In this document: positions 8,897 through 16,387 of the stretch, one piece after another
Layout of the letters: each line of letters starts with the position of its first letter
Position numbering within the stretch: position 1 is the stretch's first letter
Assembly: GCF_943193135.1 (NCBI RefSeq)
Contig: NZ_CALPCZ010000001.1
Location: 124,001 to 188,000, forward strand
Length of the DNA stretch: 64,000 bases
Reading direction: 5' to 3'
Origin: Odoribacter lunatus
GTDB lineage: Bacteria > Bacteroidota > Bacteroidia > Bacteroidales > Marinifilaceae
The notes under the pieces: generated by a model
What the model saw: only the letters and a program-made list of their open reading frames with translations
Database searches by the model: none
What the model was told of the DNA's origin: nothing
Position numbers and translations under genes: made by a program

Positions 8897-10171
8897 TTAT
8901 TTTATCAGGTCGGTACCCATGTAGGAATGTAGTACTTCGGGCAGACGGATACCTTCTTCACATTGGTTGTTTTCCAACAAAGCGGCGACGATTCTGGGCA
9001 ATGCCAGAGAACTGCCGTTGAGGGTATGTACCATGCGGTTTTTCTTTTCGCCTTTTTCCCGGAAACGTAATTTCAAACGGTTTGCCTGGAATTCTTCAAA
9101 GTTGGAGACAGAGCTGACTTCCAGCCATTTTTCCTGTGCTTTGGAGAATACTTCAAAGTCGTATGTGAGGGCGGAGGTAAAGCTGATATCACCACCGCAG
9201 AGGCGTACGATGCGATAGGGCAGTCCTAATTTGATTAAAAGTCCTTCTACATGTTTAACCATGCCGTCAAGGGCTTCGTAGGAGACTTCGGGTTTGGTAA
9301 TTTGTACGATTTCCACTTTGTCGAATTGGTGCAGGCGGTTCAAGCCGCGTACATCTTTTCCGTAAGAACCTGCTTCCCGGCGGAAACAAGCGGTGTAAGC
9401 CGTGTTTTTTATGGGGAGAGCTTCGGCATCTACAATCATATCCCGGTAGATATTGGTTACCGGTACTTCGGCGGTCGGGATAAGATAGAGGTTGTCTTCA
9501 TTGACGTAATACATTTGTCCGTCTTTATCGGGCAATTGTCCCGTACCGTAGCCGGAAGCGGCGTTTACCATCAAGGGAGGCATCATTTCCTGATAACCGG
9601 CTTTGATGTTTTCATCCAGAAAGAAGTTGATTAATGCTCGTTGTAGTCGTGCTCCTAATCCTTTGTAAAGCGGAAAGCCTGCTCCGGTGATTTTTACGCC
9701 TGTTTCAAAGTCTATCAGGTCGTATTTTTGTGCCAGTTCCCAGTGGGGAAGGTCGGTTTCATGTTTGTGTGGAACGTTGTCTACGATTTTGACGATTTCA
9801 TTGTCCGCATCGGATTTCCCGCGGGGAACGGAGCTGTGTGGCATGTTGGGTAAACGGAGCAATACTTCTTCCAGCTGAGAGGTTAATGCGTTCAGTTGGG
9901 GAACAAGTGATGCGATGGTTTCTTTTAGTTCTGTCGTTTCTTGGCGTGCTTTTTCAGCTTCTTCTTTTTTCCCGTTTTTCATCAGGTTGCCGATTTCTTT
10001 GGCAATGCGATTCATTTCGGCTTGCTTGGCTTCGGATTCCTGTTGTATCTTGCGGCGTTGTTCGTCAAGATGCAGTATTTTTTCTACTAATTCGGTGGCG
10101 TCGAAGTTTTTAACCGCCAGACGTTCGATGACGGTCTCTTTATTTTCCTGGATAAATTTTAAACTTAACAT
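8897..10171 (-). CDS. serS: Serine--tRNA ligase
   Basis: Charges tRNA-Ser in the cytoplasm. The 424-residue protein starts at the ATG at 10171 (MLSLKFIQENKETV). The frame stays open to 10228, but that extension runs into the rpmA terminator hairpin and is rejected. Residues about 25-110 form the long tRNA-binding coiled coil (rich in Glu, Lys and Gln). Class II motifs follow: motif 2 (TACFRREAGSYGKDVRGLNR) and motif 3 (NGSSLALPRIVAALLEN) near the C-terminus. It lies downstream of rplU-rpmA, a typical Bacteroidetes order, and heads the serS-TPR-DUF4286-ruvC run. Confidence 0.96.
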   Translation of the reverse strand: MLSLKFIQENKETVIERLAVKNFDATELVEKILHLDEQRRKIQQESEAKQAEMNRIAKEIGNLMKNGKKEEAEKARQETTELKETIASLVPQLNALTSQLEEVLLRLPNMPHSSVPRGKSDADNEIVKIVDNVPHKHETDLPHWELAQKYDLIDFETGVKITGAGFPLYKGLGARLQRALINFFLDENIKAGYQEMMPPLMVNAASGYGTGQLPDKDGQMYYVNEDNLYLIPTAEVPVTNIYRDMIVDAEALPIKNTAYTACFRREAGSYGKDVRGLNRLHQFDKVEIVQITKPEVSYEALDGMVKHVEGLLIKLGLPYRIVRLCGGDISFTSALTYDFEVFSKAQEKWLEVSSVSNFEEFQANRLKLRFREKGEKKNRMVHTLNGSSLALPRIVAALLENNQCEEGIRLPEVLHSYMGTDLIK

Positions 10172-10200
10172 GGCTATTTTCGTTTTGGGAATGTAAAGAT

Positions 10201-10238
10201 ATAAAAAAACTCCTGTATTGTAGCGCAATACAGGAGTT
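10201..10238 (-). terminator. Intrinsic terminator after rpmA
   Basis: A 13-base-pair perfect stem (AACTCCTGTATTG / CAATACAGGAGTT, loop TAGCG) is followed on the minus strand by a run of T. It closes the rplU-rpmA operon and separates it from serS, which must then use its own promoter. Confidence 0.88.
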
Positions 10239-10258
10239 TTATATTTAAGTATGTTTTT

Positions 10259-10537
10259 TTATTCTGCAACAGCCTGTGTTACGGCAACCGGTTCAACGGA
10301 AACGTACGACCGATTGTTTTTCTTTTTAGTGAAGATAACTTTTCCCGCAACGAGGGCGAATAAGGTATGGTCTTTGCCTATTCCGACGTTTTCACCCGGA
10401 TTGTGTACGGTACCTCTTTGGCGTACCAATATGTTACCTGCTTTGGCAAATTGTCCGCCACAGATTTTTACTCCTAATCGTTTACTTTCGGATTCACGAC
10501 CGTTCTTAGAACTTCCGACTCCTTTCTTGTGTGCCAT
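10259..10537 (-). CDS. rpmA: 50S ribosomal protein L27
   Basis: Ribosomal protein near the peptidyl-transferase centre. The 92-residue sequence begins [20 protein letters not shown] and contains the family signature [23 protein letters not shown]. The N-terminus starts directly at the mature AHKK form and lacks the cleavable extension found in Firmicutes. It follows rplU by 30 bases and is closed by the terminator at 10201-10238. The last residues ([12 protein letters not shown]) form a lineage-specific tail. Confidence 0.97.
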   Translation of the reverse strand: MAHKKGVGSSKNGRESESKRLGVKICGGQFAKAGNILVRQRGTVHNPGENVGIGKDHTLFALVAGKVIFTKKKNNRSYVSVEPVAVTQAVAE

Positions 10538-10567
10538 ATCTATAAATTTTAGAAGTTACAAAATTAG

Positions 10568-10879
10568 TTAAGCATTGATTGCTTCGATTTGAATTTGTGT
10601 CATGCATTGACGATGACCTCTCTTGCGTTCATAAGTTTTTCTTCTTCTTTTCTTGAAGATGATAACTTTGTCTGCTTTTACGTGTGCCAATACTTTGGCG
10701 GTTACTTTGGCACCTTCAACTTTCGGCGTGCCGATTTTTACGTTCCCGTCGTTGTCTACTAAAAGCACATTTTCAAATTCAACTTGAGCACCTTCTTCTG
10801 CATCCAGACGGTGAACGTAGACCTTACGGTCTTTTTCTACTTTAAATTGCTGTCCTGCAATTTCAACAATAGCATACAT
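10568..10879 (-). CDS. rplU: 50S ribosomal protein L21
   Basis: Ribosomal protein that binds 23S rRNA. The 103-residue sequence has the family start [20 protein letters not shown] and the C-terminal signature [17 protein letters not shown]. It is the first gene of the rplU-rpmA operon. A sigma-ABfr promoter at 10956-10985 and a structured 5' leader of about 75 bases precede it, which suggests regulation at the RNA level. Confidence 0.97.
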   Translation of the reverse strand: MYAIVEIAGQQFKVEKDRKVYVHRLDAEEGAQVEFENVLLVDNDGNVKIGTPKVEGAKVTAKVLAHVKADKVIIFKKRRRKTYERKRGHRQCMTQIQIEAINA

Positions 10880-10955
10880 GTTTTATTGTTTTTATCGTTA
10901 GTACCACGGGGTGGGATTTTTGTCCGCTTATTGTACCCCTAAGGAAAATTCGTGG
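10880..10955 (-). promoter_or_regulatory. Candidate structured leader of rplU-rpmA mRNA
   Basis: The predicted transcript begins with CCACG (complement of 10951-10955), which can pair with CGTGG (complement of 10905-10909). Next to it GGGT/ACCC (10935-10938 with 10910-10913) extends the helix, leaving a one-sided bulge of about 12 bases. The pairing sits exactly at the predicted 5' end of the mRNA, as in autoregulatory ribosomal-protein leaders. The structure is read by eye only; conservation is untested. Confidence 0.42.
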
Positions 10956-10985
10956 CAAAAGTAAAACTTATTTTGGAAAAACAAA
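10956..10985 (-). promoter_or_regulatory. Sigma-ABfr promoter of rplU-rpmA
   Basis: On the minus strand TTTG (10982-10985) is followed after 18 bases by TACTTTTG (10956-10963), a full match to the Bacteroidetes TTTG/TAnnTTTG promoter. Spacing is one base under the usual 19-21. Confidence 0.65.
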
Positions 10986-11031
10986 TGAAAAAAGACTTAA
11001 ATTTGACACGTTCTATAAATAATGGATTTAT

Positions 11032-13626
11032 ATGAAGCAGGTGCTTTGTTTTTTGATTGTATTGTTGGGAATGGTGCATGGAGTGAAGGCACAGACTTTA
11101 CAGGGAAGGATTATGGATAAGAGTGGCGAAGGAATACCTGGAGCGACCTTGTATGTGCGGGAGATTGCAGCCGGAGCGGTAGCGGATGAGAATGGGGCGT
11201 TTCAGATGGAATTGCCGGCTGGAGTATACACCTGTGAAATCAGTTCGATGGGCTATGAGCGACAGGTGCGGCAGGTATCGGTGAAAGCGGCTGAGGTATT
11301 GCGACTGTCTATTCAGTTGGAGGAGATGAAGTATATGTTGAAGGAGGTGAAAGTGACCCGTCGTAAAGAAGATCCTGCTTATTATTTCATGCGTCATGCG
11401 ATAGCCAAGGCTCCTTTTCATTTGAATCAGGTAAAGAGCTATGAGGCGGAGGTTTATACGAAAGGCTCTATGAAGTTGGAGAAGATGCCGAAGGTGTTGA
11501 TGTGGTCAAAGGAAATCCGGGAGGAGGTGACACCTTATATCGGAAAGCTATTTGTGCAGGAGGCGGTGACGGATTTGATGTTTGAGGCTCCGGATAAGTA
11601 CGAACAGAAGATATTGGCTTATTCCAGTACGATTCCGGAGGATATGGAGGCTGAGGATGCGTTGGAGATTATTTCGGCTTCGATATATGATCCGAAAGTG
11701 ATAGGAATGATATCGCCTTTGTCGCCGGGGGCTTTGTCTTATTACCGTTTTCATCTGGAAGAGTATTATGAGGAGGGGGGGCGCAATATTGCCAGGATAA
11801 AGGTGATTCCCCGGAAAGATAACCGTTTGCTGATGAGCGGTTGGATGTGTATTGTCGAAGATGATTGGAGTGTTTCCGGTTTTGATTTGGTTGTACAACA
11901 GATAGGAGTGACTGCCGGAATTAAATGTATGTTTCATGAGGTGAGGTCATCTGTTTTTTTACCGACATCCTATGATATTGATTTGAAGGTATCTTTGCTG
12001 GGTGTGCGTGCAGGAGGTAAGTATTATGCCTCGTTGAAGTACAAGGAGGTAAAATTGCGGGAGTCGAAGGAACAAATGCCGGCGGATGTGGAGTTGCCCG
12101 TAGTAGCTGAGAAACAGACGAAGAAACAGATGCTGTTGGAAAAGTTGCTTGAGAAGGATAATCTTTCTACGCGGGATGCTTATCGGGTTGCCCGTCTTAC
12201 GCAACAGGTATATGAGCCGAAGCGTCCCGATACCGTTGCTCCTTTGGAGATAAGAGAATTAGGTGTACAGGTGAAGACGGTGCTCGATTCAAATGCGATG
12301 AAACGGGATTCGTTATATTGGTCCCAGATGCGGACGATTCCTTTAAAGGGAGACGAAGTGGTCAGTTATTGGCGAAAAGATAGTGTGGTGAGGGAAATTG
12401 GGAAATCAGAGGAGAAAGTTGATACGCTTCGAAAATCTTCCGGTAATCGTTCGGGGAGTTTGGTTTTGTTGGGTGGGAATGTGAAATTAGGAAACCGGGT
12501 AAATTTGAAAGTGGACGGGGTGTTGAAAGCGGTACCGGAGTATAATTTTGTTGATGGTTTTTGGATAGGACAGGCGGCAGCATTGTCGATACGGATGAAA
12601 GAGGAACGTCGTTTGATATTTGTGCCGTCGTTGTATTATGCGACAGCACGCAAGGCGTGGCTTTGGGAGATGAGGGGAAATTATACATACGCTCCGGTGA
12701 GGCGTGGCGTATTGAATGTGGGAATAGGGTATGTGTCTGCGGATTACAAAGGGAGTGCAGGAACGGATCGTTTAGAGAATGCCTTGACGTCGTTGGTATG
12801 TGCTGACAATTATATGAAGTTTTATAATAAACGTTATGTGCATTTCCGGAATGCAGTGGATTTGTCAAATGGATTGAGATTGGAGTTGGCGGGGAATTAT
12901 GAAAAACGGCAGGTATTGAGGAATCATATTACGTATAATTTCTTTAAGCGGCAGGCGGATTTGAATTTGCCTTCGGAAGAGGGAGGTGTGAATATGCCGG
13001 ATAATACGTCGTTGGTGTTTGAGGCAGCATTGGAATATACGCCTTTTTATTATTACCGGATGCAGGACGGGAAGAAAGTGTATTCGTATTCCAAGTGGCC
13101 TACGTTTTCGGTGAGATATGGGCGCGGTATTTCTTTGAATGACGGGTATGATTCTTCTTTTGAGAGAATAGCGTTGGGGGTACGGCAGGATATTCGGTTC
13201 GGGTATTTTGACCGTGTTTCTTATTATGGGCAGGTGGGAAAATTTTTTGCCGTGAAAGAGATGTATTTTCCTGATTATAAACATTTCAATACGACTGGAT
13301 GGGTGTTGAATACGAATAGTTTTTCCGAGGGCTTTTTTGTTGCCGATTATTATGAATTGTATGCGAATGATAAGTGGGTATATGGCGGAATGAATTATAT
13401 CTCGTCGTACTTATTGTTGAAACGGTTGCCGTTTATGCAGCGTTTTTTGTTTGATGAGGGAGTGCATGTGAGGTATTTATGGACACCACTATTGCGTAAT
13501 TATGTTGAAGCGGGCTATTCGTTAGGCTTTTCCGATGTTGCGCGGGGAGGTGTGTTTGTTGGTTTTGACAGGAGCGGTTATAAAGGGGTGGGTGTGAGAT
13601 TCACCTTGTCTTTGGATAAATTGTGA
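11032..13626 (+). CDS. DUF5686/carboxypeptidase-like regulatory domain outer-membrane protein
   Basis: An 864-residue protein with a signal peptide ending VHGVKAQ. Residues about 21-105 form a CarboxypepD_reg-like beta-sandwich (GRIMDKSGEGIPGATLYV, GVYTCEISSMGYE). A DUF5686-type region follows, and the last 350 residues alternate short amphipathic strands (YNFVDGFWIGQAAALSIRMK, GVRFTLSLDKL at the end), as expected of an outer-membrane beta-barrel ending in an aromatic/hydrophobic C-terminus. There is no plug or TonB box like that of SusC, so it is not a classic TonB transporter. The role is unknown. It lies 152 bases from divergent rplU. Confidence 0.8.
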   Translation: MKQVLCFLIVLLGMVHGVKAQTLQGRIMDKSGEGIPGATLYVREIAAGAVADENGAFQMELPAGVYTCEISSMGYERQVRQVSVKAAEVLRLSIQLEEMKYMLKEVKVTRRKEDPAYYFMRHAIAKAPFHLNQVKSYEAEVYTKGSMKLEKMPKVLMWSKEIREEVTPYIGKLFVQEAVTDLMFEAPDKYEQKILAYSSTIPEDMEAEDALEIISASIYDPKVIGMISPLSPGALSYYRFHLEEYYEEGGRNIARIKVIPRKDNRLLMSGWMCIVEDDWSVSGFDLVVQQIGVTAGIKCMFHEVRSSVFLPTSYDIDLKVSLLGVRAGGKYYASLKYKEVKLRESKEQMPADVELPVVAEKQTKKQMLLEKLLEKDNLSTRDAYRVARLTQQVYEPKRPDTVAPLEIRELGVQVKTVLDSNAMKRDSLYWSQMRTIPLKGDEVVSYWRKDSVVREIGKSEEKVDTLRKSSGNRSGSLVLLGGNVKLGNRVNLKVDGVLKAVPEYNFVDGFWIGQAAALSIRMKEERRLIFVPSLYYATARKAWLWEMRGNYTYAPVRRGVLNVGIGYVSADYKGSAGTDRLENALTSLVCADNYMKFYNKRYVHFRNAVDLSNGLRLELAGNYEKRQVLRNHITYNFFKRQADLNLPSEEGGVNMPDNTSLVFEAALEYTPFYYYRMQDGKKVYSYSKWPTFSVRYGRGISLNDGYDSSFERIALGVRQDIRFGYFDRVSYYGQVGKFFAVKEMYFPDYKHFNTTGWVLNTNSFSEGFFVADYYELYANDKWVYGGMNYISSYLLLKRLPFMQRFLFDEGVHVRYLWTPLLRNYVEAGYSLGFSDVARGGVFVGFDRSGYKGVGVRFTLSLDKL

Positions 13627-13648
13627 TTGTTTTGGAGTATTTATTTTA

Positions 13649-14209
13649 ATGTATACGTTTATGAAATATGTAGCGAGATTTATTATGTGGTTGGCAGGTT
13701 GGCGCTACCGGGGAGAGGTGCCGAAGGATAAGAAAGCGGTTATTATATCGGTACCGCATACGTCGGGTTGGGATTTTGTGTGGGGAGAGCTGGCGTTTTT
13801 AAGTCAGGGGATTCCGGCTTATATTTTGATGAAAAAAGAGTATTTTTTTTTCCCGTTAGGGGCGATTTTGAGGGCGTTGCGGGTGATTCCCGTGGATAGG
13901 GGGAATAAGGATAGCCAGTTGGTGGAGCAATTGGTGGAGGAATTTAAGCGGAGGGATACGATGTATTTGTGCCTTACGCCGGAGGGAAGCCGGAAGAAGC
14001 GGAAGAAGTGGAAACGGGGCTTTTTGGTGATTGCACAGGCTGCCGGTGTACCCGTTTACCTGGGGCGTGTTGATTACAAGGAGAAGTTTTGTGAAGTGGG
14101 GCCGGTGTTTCAGCCAACGGGAGATACGGAGGCGGATATGTCGTATATAATGAGTACGTATAAGAATGCGAATCCGAAATATCCGGAGCAGTTTTCATGT
14201 GGAGAATAA
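13649..14209 (+). CDS. PlsC-like 1-acyl-glycerol-3-phosphate acyltransferase family protein
   Basis: A short 186-residue acyltransferase. The catalytic HX4D motif is visible as VPHTSGWDFVWGE at about residues 35-47, and the acceptor-binding block is LTPEGSRKKRKKWKRGF at about 108-124. The N-terminal helix (MKYVARFIMWLAGW) can anchor it to the inner membrane. At this length it belongs to the small, poorly characterised branch rather than the main PlsC, so the acceptor lipid is uncertain. It follows the DUF5686 gene by 22 bases and precedes the C-N hydrolase by 9. ATG at 13661 is an alternative start. Confidence 0.8.
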   Translation: MYTFMKYVARFIMWLAGWRYRGEVPKDKKAVIISVPHTSGWDFVWGELAFLSQGIPAYILMKKEYFFFPLGAILRALRVIPVDRGNKDSQLVEQLVEEFKRRDTMYLCLTPEGSRKKRKKWKRGFLVIAQAAGVPVYLGRVDYKEKFCEVGPVFQPTGDTEADMSYIMSTYKNANPKYPEQFSCGE

Positions 14210-14218
14210 ATAAATGGT

Positions 14219-15031
14219 ATGATGAAAATAGCGCTTGTTCAGTCGTCTTTGGTGTGGGGAGATGTCGATAAAAATTTGACGCATTTTGACCGACTCTTGA
14301 AAAGTGGAGAAAAAGCGGATGTGATTTTGTTGCCGGAGATGTTTGTGTCGGGAGCTATGATGATGCGGAAGGAATGGGAGGTTTCTGTGCGGGAAAAAGA
14401 AGAGGTTGCGGCGCGTTATGAGGAAGTGAAAGAGCGTATGTCGGAATGGGCGATGTATCGGGATGCTTTGGTGATAGGGTCTACGGTTTGCAGGGAGATG
14501 GGAAATTTTTATAATCGTTTGGTAGTTGCTTTCCCGGACGGGCGTTTCTTGCATTATGACAAACGACATTGTTTCAGGATAGGAGGGGAACATGAGCATT
14601 TCTCTGTTGGTACCGAACAGTTGGTATTTGAATTCCGGGGGGTACGGATAGCAGCCTTTATCTGTTATGATTTACGTTTTCCGGTATGGTGTCGAAATAC
14701 CCGGGAATATGATTTGGCGGTTTTCGTAGCGAATTGGCCGGAATCGCGGCGGGAGGTGTGGCAGACGTTACTGAAAGCGCGGGCAATAGAGAATCAGGCG
14801 TATGTGGCGGGGGTTAATTGTGTGGGGACAGATCGGGACGGGTTAAAGTATAGTGGTGACTCTGCTTTGATAGATCCTTATGGGCGGGTTATAGGAGAAG
14901 CAGCACCCTTTACCGAGTCGGTATTGACGCTTGAATTGGATAAAGAGAGGGTGGTTGGTTTTCGGAAAAAATTTCCGGTATTGGACGACAGGGATGATTT
15001 TAAAATAACAGGAAACACGGTTTCCTGCTAA
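14219..15031 (+). CDS. Carbon-nitrogen hydrolase, omega-amidase type
   Basis: A 270-residue nitrilase-superfamily enzyme. The catalytic triad is visible as Glu in LLPEMFVSG (about residue 39), Lys in HYDKRHCF (about 114) and Cys in FICYDLRFPVW (about 149). This layout with CYDLRFP is that of omega-amidases such as YafV, which hydrolyse alpha-ketoglutaramate or ketosuccinamate in metabolite repair. The start is at 14219 or the adjoining ATG at 14222. It is the third gene of a compact plus-strand run and ends 3 bases before a convergent gene. The exact substrate is inferred. Confidence 0.85.
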   Translation: MMKIALVQSSLVWGDVDKNLTHFDRLLKSGEKADVILLPEMFVSGAMMMRKEWEVSVREKEEVAARYEEVKERMSEWAMYRDALVIGSTVCREMGNFYNRLVVAFPDGRFLHYDKRHCFRIGGEHEHFSVGTEQLVFEFRGVRIAAFICYDLRFPVWCRNTREYDLAVFVANWPESRREVWQTLLKARAIENQAYVAGVNCVGTDRDGLKYSGDSALIDPYGRVIGEAAPFTESVLTLELDKERVVGFRKKFPVLDDRDDFKITGNTVSC

Positions 15032-15034
15032 ATA

Positions 15035-15448
15035 TTATGATTTTTCTTTTTCTTGTGCTGCTTCTTTCTCCATAAATTTTGATAGTTCATGTATTTGTTG
15101 GTGATAGTATTTGGCCATGTTGTCAATTAATCGTCCTGCGTGGTCAAGGTAGGAGAGTGTTGTAATTAATTCTGTTGAGAGCTGGGCTACTTTCATCTTG
15201 GCACTAGCTCCTTCAATCCGTTGTGTATAGAGTAGTGTACCACAATGAATGATTGGGATGTATTGATCCCAGGGACGTTCTAATGTTGTGAGTAATTTTT
15301 TCATGTTTTGTAATAGGCTTAATAGGTATTCCGCCGGGGGAGTGGTTTCTTTTTTGGGATTGGTTTGCAAAAGTCGTTCTGCCTGTTCTTGAAAAAACAT
15401 TTCGAGACCGGAGTCCCCCAGGAGGACTTTGTTTTCTTTTTCATTCAT
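15035..15448 (-). CDS. Small hypothetical helical protein downstream of a structured RNA
   Basis: A 137-residue protein when started at ATG 15448 (MNEKENKVLLGDSG). The frame extends to 15532, but that part overlaps the predicted RNA helix and is unlikely to be coding. The sequence is almost wholly helical and charged (LTTLERPWDQYIPIIHCGTL, MAKYYHQQIHELSKFMEKEA, ending in repeated EKEK). It has no signal or membrane segment. No family was recognised. The RNA element at 15501-15640 lies about 50 bases upstream on the same strand and may control it. Confidence 0.6.
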   Translation of the reverse strand: MNEKENKVLLGDSGLEMFFQEQAERLLQTNPKKETTPPAEYLLSLLQNMKKLLTTLERPWDQYIPIIHCGTLLYTQRIEGASAKMKVAQLSTELITTLSYLDHAGRLIDNMAKYYHQQIHELSKFMEKEAAQEKEKS

Positions 15449-15500
15449 AATAATATAGTTTTTACAGGCGGGAAATAAAAACGGTTCCGCCTGACCCGCT

Positions 15501-15640
15501 GCTATATACTTCAAGGGAAGCTGGGGGCACATTAATGCTCCCCACGGGGGTACAGAACCGCCTATCGGTGAAAGGCAGGCATAAAAATACCTGCCACGAA
15601 TGAAGCAGGTCTACTGCTTCCCTTAATTAAAGTATATAGC
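15501..15640 (-). ncRNA. Candidate structured RNA with long closing helix (6S-like or riboswitch-like)
   Basis: On the minus strand GCTATATACTT (15630-15640) pairs perfectly with AAGTATATAGC (15501-15511). Inside it AAGGGAAGC (15616-15624) pairs with GCTTCCCTT (15513-15521). The enclosed part holds GGCAGG/CCTGCC (about 15574-15595), GGGG/CCCC around an AT-rich loop (about 15522-15543) and ACCG/CGGT (about 15557-15569). A perfect alternative hairpin GAAGCAG-TAGAC-CTGCTTC (15602-15620) competes with the inner closing helix. A TAnnTTTG box ends 4 bases before the 5' arm. Directly 3' lie a weak hairpin and TTTTT (about 15473-15499). It could be a free RNA such as 6S, or a leader of the 15035-15448 gene. 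Confidence 0.6.
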
Positions 15641-15644
15641 ATTG

Positions 15645-15674
15645 CAAATATATGATAAATTTTTGATTCGCAGA
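15645..15674 (-). promoter_or_regulatory. Candidate promoter of the structured RNA
   Basis: Minus-strand TATATTTG (15645-15652) is an exact TAnnTTTG -7 box. TCTG at 15671-15674 is a poor -33 partner at 18 bases. The predicted start falls at the first base of the closing helix of the RNA candidate. Confidence 0.5.
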
Positions 15675-15701
15675 GGGGAATGATGATATAGTTTCATCTT
15701 A

Positions 15702-15733
15702 TTTGCAAGGCAACGGAGAAGGATGTATATTTG
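15702..15733 (+). promoter_or_regulatory. Sigma-ABfr promoter of the nitroreductase gene
   Basis: TTTG (15702-15705), 20 bases, then TATATTTG (15726-15733): a full consensus promoter 32 bases before the ATG at 15766. Confidence 0.68.
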
Positions 15734-15765
15734 TGGGCAAAGTGAAATTTATAATGTAATAGAGT

Positions 15766-16371
15766 ATGAAAACAAGGTGCAGTATTTTATTGGTGTTGGC
15801 GGCATGTATGATGGCTTGTTCAAACACAAAGACAGGGGATGATATGAAAGAAAGTGTAACGTTGGAAATGTTGAAAACACGGCGGGCAATCCGCTCTTAT
15901 GAGGATAGGGTTCCGGAGAAGAGTTTGCTTGAAAAGGTATTGGAGGCAGGCACGTATGCTCCTACCGGAATGGGACGTCAGTCTCCTGTTATCGTGGCCG
16001 TGACGAATAAGGAGGTGCGCGACCGTTTGGCTAAATTGAATGCCGGCGTGATGGGACGGGATGCCGACCCGTTTTATGGTGCGCCGGTAGTCTTGGTTGT
16101 GTTGGCTGACAGGCAATGCCCGACGTATTTGTATGATGGTTCTTTGGTAATGGGGAATCTTTTGAATGCGGCACATGCTGTGGGGTTGGGTAGTTGTTGG
16201 ATTCATCGTGCAAAGGAGGTTTTTGATTCTCCGGAAGGTAAGGAGTTGTTAAAGGAGTGGGGGATTGAGGGGGATTATGAAGGTATCGGGAATTGTATTC
16301 TTGGTTATAGTGCACAGGAAGCACCGAAACCGAAGCCGCGTAAGGCGGATTATATAGTGCATGTGGATTAA
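15766..16371 (+). CDS. Nitroreductase-family lipoprotein
   Basis: A 201-residue FMN-dependent nitroreductase-fold protein. The core motifs are LKTRRAIRSYEDRVPEK at about residue 37, APTGMGRQSPVIVAV at about 65, and the GLGSCWIHRAKEVF segment near 144. Unusually, the first 20 residues form a lipoprotein-like signal (LLVLAACMMACSN), suggesting export and lipidation, whereas most family members are cytoplasmic. A start at the internal Met in DDMKESVTL would remove the signal, but the good promoter and position favour the long form. The dipeptidyl-peptidase gene follows 16 bases later. Substrate unknown. Confidence 0.82.
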   Translation: MKTRCSILLVLAACMMACSNTKTGDDMKESVTLEMLKTRRAIRSYEDRVPEKSLLEKVLEAGTYAPTGMGRQSPVIVAVTNKEVRDRLAKLNAGVMGRDADPFYGAPVVLVVLADRQCPTYLYDGSLVMGNLLNAAHAVGLGSCWIHRAKEVFDSPEGKELLKEWGIEGDYEGIGNCILGYSAQEAPKPKPRKADYIVHVD

Positions 16372-16387
16372 ATAATTGGAGAGTGTT

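Noticed and set aside
10172-10228. N-terminal extension of SerS
   Set aside because: The extension is translated from the rpmA terminator hairpin; the canonical SerS start is at 10171.
15449-15532. N-terminal extension of the 15035-15448 gene
   Set aside because: It would read through the closing helix of the RNA candidate and lacks protein-like composition; ATG 15448 is the natural start.
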